Of a stretch of 9,909 nucleotides of DNA, positions 7,046 through 9,909 are shown in pieces (the stretch's first letter is position 1; the number at the start of each line of letters is the position of its first letter). The notes beneath the pieces were generated by a model. The model was not told the DNA's origin. It ran no database searches and worked only from the letters and a program-made list of their open reading frames with translations. The translations under genes and the position numbers were made by a program. The DNA is from Kangiella sp. Lineage in GTDB: Bacteria > Pseudomonadota > Gammaproteobacteria > Enterobacterales > Kangiellaceae. The stretch lies in the NCBI GenBank assembly GCA_002733465.1, contig NVVT01000002.1, positions 38,123 through 48,031 on the forward strand, in the 5' to 3' direction.

Positions 7046-8284
7046 ATGTCTATACCTAACCCAACCCCCTTATATCCAATTTACATCGAGTTGAAAGATT
7101 TATCTTTTAATGATTATCCCACTCTTAAGTTTCTTCTTAATGACGCTCCCAGCTGGCACTCAAATCATTGGAATTGGGGGCAAGTGTTCTTACAATATAC
7201 TGGCCGTAATAAATCAGAACATACTTACACAAGGTTTAGAAACGAAATTGAACGATTTCTCCTTTGGTCATTTTTAATAAAGAAAAAGCCTATCGACGAG
7301 TATAAAAAGTCTGACATTTTGGATTATGCTGATTTTTGTTGGCAACCGCCGGTTAATTGGATTGGTACTTCAAATTTAGATCGATTTGTATTCAATGATG
7401 GATTATTCACATCAAATAAATTATGGCGTCCTTACAAATTGCAGGCGCCAAAGAGTCAAAGCATAAAAACTGTTGATAAAAGGAAATATCGGCCATCACA
7501 ACAAACGCTAATATCTAGCTTCACTGCGGTAATAGCATTCTATAAGTATTTAATGGGTGAAGAACTTTGTAATGGTAACCCCGCACAAATAGCCAAAAAG
7601 GACTGCCGTCATTTTATAATAGATTCACAGGTTAAAGAAGCTAAACGCCTAACTGAAGTTCAGTGGCAATTTGTGTTAGATACGGCGATAGAAATGGCCG
7701 ATGAAAATGCTATCTACGAGCGTAACTTATTTGTTATCGCTAGTTTAAAAACGCTGTTTCTGCGTGTGTCAGAGCTATCAGAACGAAGGAATTGGTCACC
7801 GGTTATGGGACATTTTTGGCAAGATGAAGATGAGAATTGGTGGTTAAAGGTTTTTGGGAAAGGCCGTAAATTAAGAGATACGACAGTACCCCCTGATTTT
7901 ATGCCTTTTTTAAAACGATATAGGCAAGCAAGGGACCTGTCGAACTATCCTTATAGTGGCGAAAACTCCGTTTTAGTTGAAAAAATAAGAGGACAAGGAG
8001 GAATGAGTTCAAGACATCTTCGCAGATTAGTCCAGGAGGTTTTTGATTGTGCGTATACAAATATGCGAAAGATTCAAACTGAAACTAGGGCAATGAAACT
8101 AAAAGAAGCTTCAACTCATTGGCTAAGGCATACCGGTGCTAGTATGGAAATTGAACGCGGTCGAGCACTAAAAGATTTATCGGAAGACTTAGGTCATGCC
8201 AGCATGGCAACCACCGACACTGTTTATGTGCAAAGTGAAAATAAGAAAAGGGCTGAAAGCGGTAAAGCTCGAAAGGTTAACTAA
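7046..8284 (+). CDS. Tyrosine-type site-specific recombinase/integrase (solitary)
   Basis: A 412-residue tyrosine recombinase that would cut and rejoin DNA through a 3'-phosphotyrosine. The C-terminal catalytic domain (about 200-400) has the full set: Arg240 in LFLRVSELSE, Lys272 in the hairpin GKGRKLRDTTVP, His358 and Arg361 in THWLRHTG, His384 in DLGHASMATT, and nucleophile Tyr394 in DTVYVQ, at the usual 10-residue spacing from His384. The N-terminal core-binding domain (about 55-185) begins with a helix containing FRNEIERFLLWSFL. It carries a Trp/Pro-rich insertion (about 97-135) like that in proteobacterial solitary integrases often annotated only as site-specific integrase. It is longer than XerC/D (about 300). 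ATG 7046 has no clear Shine-Dalgarno. No excisionase, phage or transposon gene is adjacent, and the next gene is convergent. Target site and biological role are unknown. Confidence 0.93.
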   Translation: MSIPNPTPLYPIYIELKDLSFNDYPTLKFLLNDAPSWHSNHWNWGQVFLQYTGRNKSEHTYTRFRNEIERFLLWSFLIKKKPIDEYKKSDILDYADFCWQPPVNWIGTSNLDRFVFNDGLFTSNKLWRPYKLQAPKSQSIKTVDKRKYRPSQQTLISSFTAVIAFYKYLMGEELCNGNPAQIAKKDCRHFIIDSQVKEAKRLTEVQWQFVLDTAIEMADENAIYERNLFVIASLKTLFLRVSELSERRNWSPVMGHFWQDEDENWWLKVFGKGRKLRDTTVPPDFMPFLKRYRQARDLSNYPYSGENSVLVEKIRGQGGMSSRHLRRLVQEVFDCAYTNMRKIQTETRAMKLKEASTHWLRHTGASMEIERGRALKDLSEDLGHASMATTDTVYVQSENKKRAESGKARKVN

Positions 8285-8377
8285 GGGCTAGAAAAAGTGT
8301 TAGGTACCCTTCTCTATCGTATTTATTTTCTCATTGGTACTTTAACTGACGTATTAGTATCTTATATTGTGCAATTA

Positions 8378-9909
8378 TCAGTCTATTCGTAATGTTCCAT
8401 CTTCGATAAGAACATCAAAATCAAAGTCATCGGTTAAACTCTCACAACTTAAAGTTCTTAATATTTTTAGCTCTTTAGAATGGTTTAGTATATTTGTCTG
8501 TTGTTCTGTCGTTTGTTGATGAGCAACCTGAATAAGCCTTTTAACTCTAATTAATTCGCTTTCATTATTAATTTGTAAATTATCTAAATCAACGTAAGTT
8601 AAGTTAGCTCTACATAAAACAGATCGACCGTTTGCAATTTCGTAACTCGTGTTATTAAAAGAAACACACAAATTCAAAAGACCATCGATCATTTTTTGTT
8701 TGTCTTTAGATGCATTAAAAAGAATATACGAGCCATCACTCAATGTATAGAATTGAGTGTCGGCGTTGGTTTCTCTTCGTAGCTCAATAGATGTTTGTGA
8801 TAAAAACTCTTTAGCTTCTAGAACTCCATGTTTTTCGATGATATTAGAATAATTAACAAACTCAATTATTGCTGCTACACTATATTTTTTTATTGAAACA
8901 GACAACGTTTCGTTATTATTCATTGGTTGTTTAATTTGTTTTGATGTTTGCCTTAGGGCTTTTTTTTGCTTCATATCTAATATAAATTCGAATCGATAAA
9001 AACCAGTGGATATATCACGATATCGTTCAATGTCTATTTTGCTATTTGTGATTTCTAATTCGCTATCCAATTTAGCAATTGTTCTATCTCGATCTGAAAT
9101 CGTATAAATTAATGAGTCGTTATCAATCCGTAACTCTTTTACTCGTAGTTTCTCTAACGTTTGTTTATTTTCCTCAAAAGCTAGTTTTCGTTTATATTTT
9201 CTTGAATTCATAAATAAAATAATGACAAAAATAATAAGTAGAAGCAATATCGTCATAAAAACAAACTGTTTACTATTGAAAAAATCTGTATTTATTTTTA
9301 AGGGAAAATTAAGGGAGTTTGATGACCAAGGTTCGCCGGATATTCTTGATTGAATTTCTATATTGTAGGTGCCCGTGGCTAGACCGGCAATGAACAATTT
9401 GCGGTTGCCACCAAGGTTGATCCATTTATTATCAAATCCATTTATCCGATATCGATACCTAGAAACACCAAATTTATAATAGGTCATTGCTGATACCCAT
9501 ATTTCAATCGCAGTTCCATATTCTATGCTTTTTGTAGAAATGTCCTTTTTAGAATTTAATATGAAAGGATCTAACACATCCAAACCCAATTTCACTTTTA
9601 CAAATTTTATATTCGCATCGCTAACGTTCTTTCTAGTGGTAGAGTCGATAATTGAAGTGACGCCATTGATGCTAGAAAAATAAACTCTGTCGCTTTCATC
9701 TGAAAGAGTTCCAACCAAATTAAACTCATCACTGGAAAGGCCGTCGGTACTTCGAAATAAATCCATTTTGAATATATTTCTATTGTATTTCACTAACCCT
9801 TTACTGGTGCTTAACCATATCCCCGATTGATCATCTTGTCGTATTCCATAGATAGCATTACTAGGTAAACCTTCGTGGGTTGTAATTCTATCAAATTGAT
9901 ATCGACTAG
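8378..9909 (-). CDS. Membrane sensor with propeller repeats, Y_Y_Y domain and degenerate GGDEF-like domain (N-terminus outside window)
   Basis: The frame stays open to the window edge, so the gene starts beyond it; the GTG at 9793 is internal. Of 509 visible residues, the first are two-component-regulator propeller repeats: GLPSNAIYGIRQDD followed by GIWLSTSKGL, then TDGLSSDEFN and GVTSIID. A triple-tyrosine (Y_Y_Y) domain follows at about 131-206 (RYRYRINGFDNKW), normally periplasmic. One transmembrane helix (about 213-234) leads to a basic stretch and a coiled coil (about 242-296). The C-terminal part (about 297-468) has the outline of a GGDEF domain: RDISTGFYRFEF for the usual D-LTGL-NR, AAIIEFVNYSNIIEKHG for the metal/substrate helix, and SDGSY (bases 8740-8726) in place of GGDEF. 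The signature is lost and no RxxD I-site is seen, so diguanylate cyclase activity is not expected. An acidic tail follows. Likely a signal receptor with a non-catalytic cytoplasmic output; ligand unknown. Confidence 0.85.
   Translation of the reverse strand, partial: SRYQFDRITTHEGLPSNAIYGIRQDDQSGIWLSTSKGLVKYNRNIFKMDLFRSTDGLSSDEFNLVGTLSDESDRVYFSSINGVTSIIDSTTRKNVSDANIKFVKVKLGLDVLDPFILNSKKDISTKSIEYGTAIEIWVSAMTYYKFGVSRYRYRINGFDNKWINLGGNRKLFIAGLATGTYNIEIQSRISGEPWSSNSLNFPLKINTDFFNSKQFVFMTILLLLIIFVIILFMNSRKYKRKLAFEENKQTLEKLRVKELRIDNDSLIYTISDRDRTIAKLDSELEITNSKIDIERYRDISTGFYRFEFILDMKQKKALRQTSKQIKQPMNNNETLSVSIKKYSVAAIIEFVNYSNIIEKHGVLEAKEFLSQTSIELRRETNADTQFYTLSDGSYILFNASKDKQKMIDGLLNLCVSFNNTSYEIANGRSVLCRANLTYVDLDNLQINNESELIRVKRLIQVAHQQTTEQQTNILNHSKELKILRTLSCESLTDDFDFDVLIEDGTLRID

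Noticed and set aside
8350..8362. GTATTAGTATC after the recombinase, sharing TTAGTAT with the upstream inverted repeat, as a possible flanking attachment repeat
   Set aside because: The shared core is only 7 AT-rich bases, well within chance for this composition.

Overview
The window is AT-rich chromosomal DNA from a Gram-negative bacterium, most likely a marine gammaproteobacterium. The lpxK, Trm112-like (ycaR) and kdsB order at the left end is the lipid A/Kdo cluster typical of that class. The M14 peptidase with a GlyGly-CTERM tail and the propeller/triple-tyrosine sensor are also common in marine gammaproteobacteria. Genus cannot be read from the sequence.

Layout. Positions 1-1716 (+) hold the 3' part of lpxK, a 62-residue Trm112-family gene overlapping it, and kdsB. 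They form one operon for lipid A 4'-phosphorylation and Kdo activation. Positions 1742-3874 (-) hold a large secreted zinc carboxypeptidase convergent with kdsB; a perfect AT-rich palindrome lies between the two 3' ends. Divergent from it, 3999-4451 (+) encodes a small single-pass membrane protein of unknown function. Positions 4679-6878 (+) hold a YafJ-type class II glutamine amidotransferase followed after 22 bp by a DASS/SLC13 sodium-coupled anion transporter, probably co-transcribed. Positions 7046-8284 (+) hold a solitary tyrosine recombinase with an intact catalytic set and a near-perfect inverted repeat just upstream. Positions 8378-9909 (-) hold the C-terminal part of a membrane sensor: propeller repeats, Y_Y_Y domain, one transmembrane helix, coiled coil and a strongly degenerate GGDEF-like domain.

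The lpxK-ycaR-kdsB block is a pathway operon. The rest looks like independent transcription units. The recombinase is the only mobility-related gene, and I see no cargo, tRNA, attachment repeats or insertion sequence around it. No intergenic gap exceeds about 230 bp. No RNA gene or CRISPR array was recognised. I found no clear new multi-gene system. The most notable points are the divergent GGDEF-like domain, the inverted repeat before the solitary recombinase, and the GlyGly-CTERM peptidase whose last codons lie in a palindrome.
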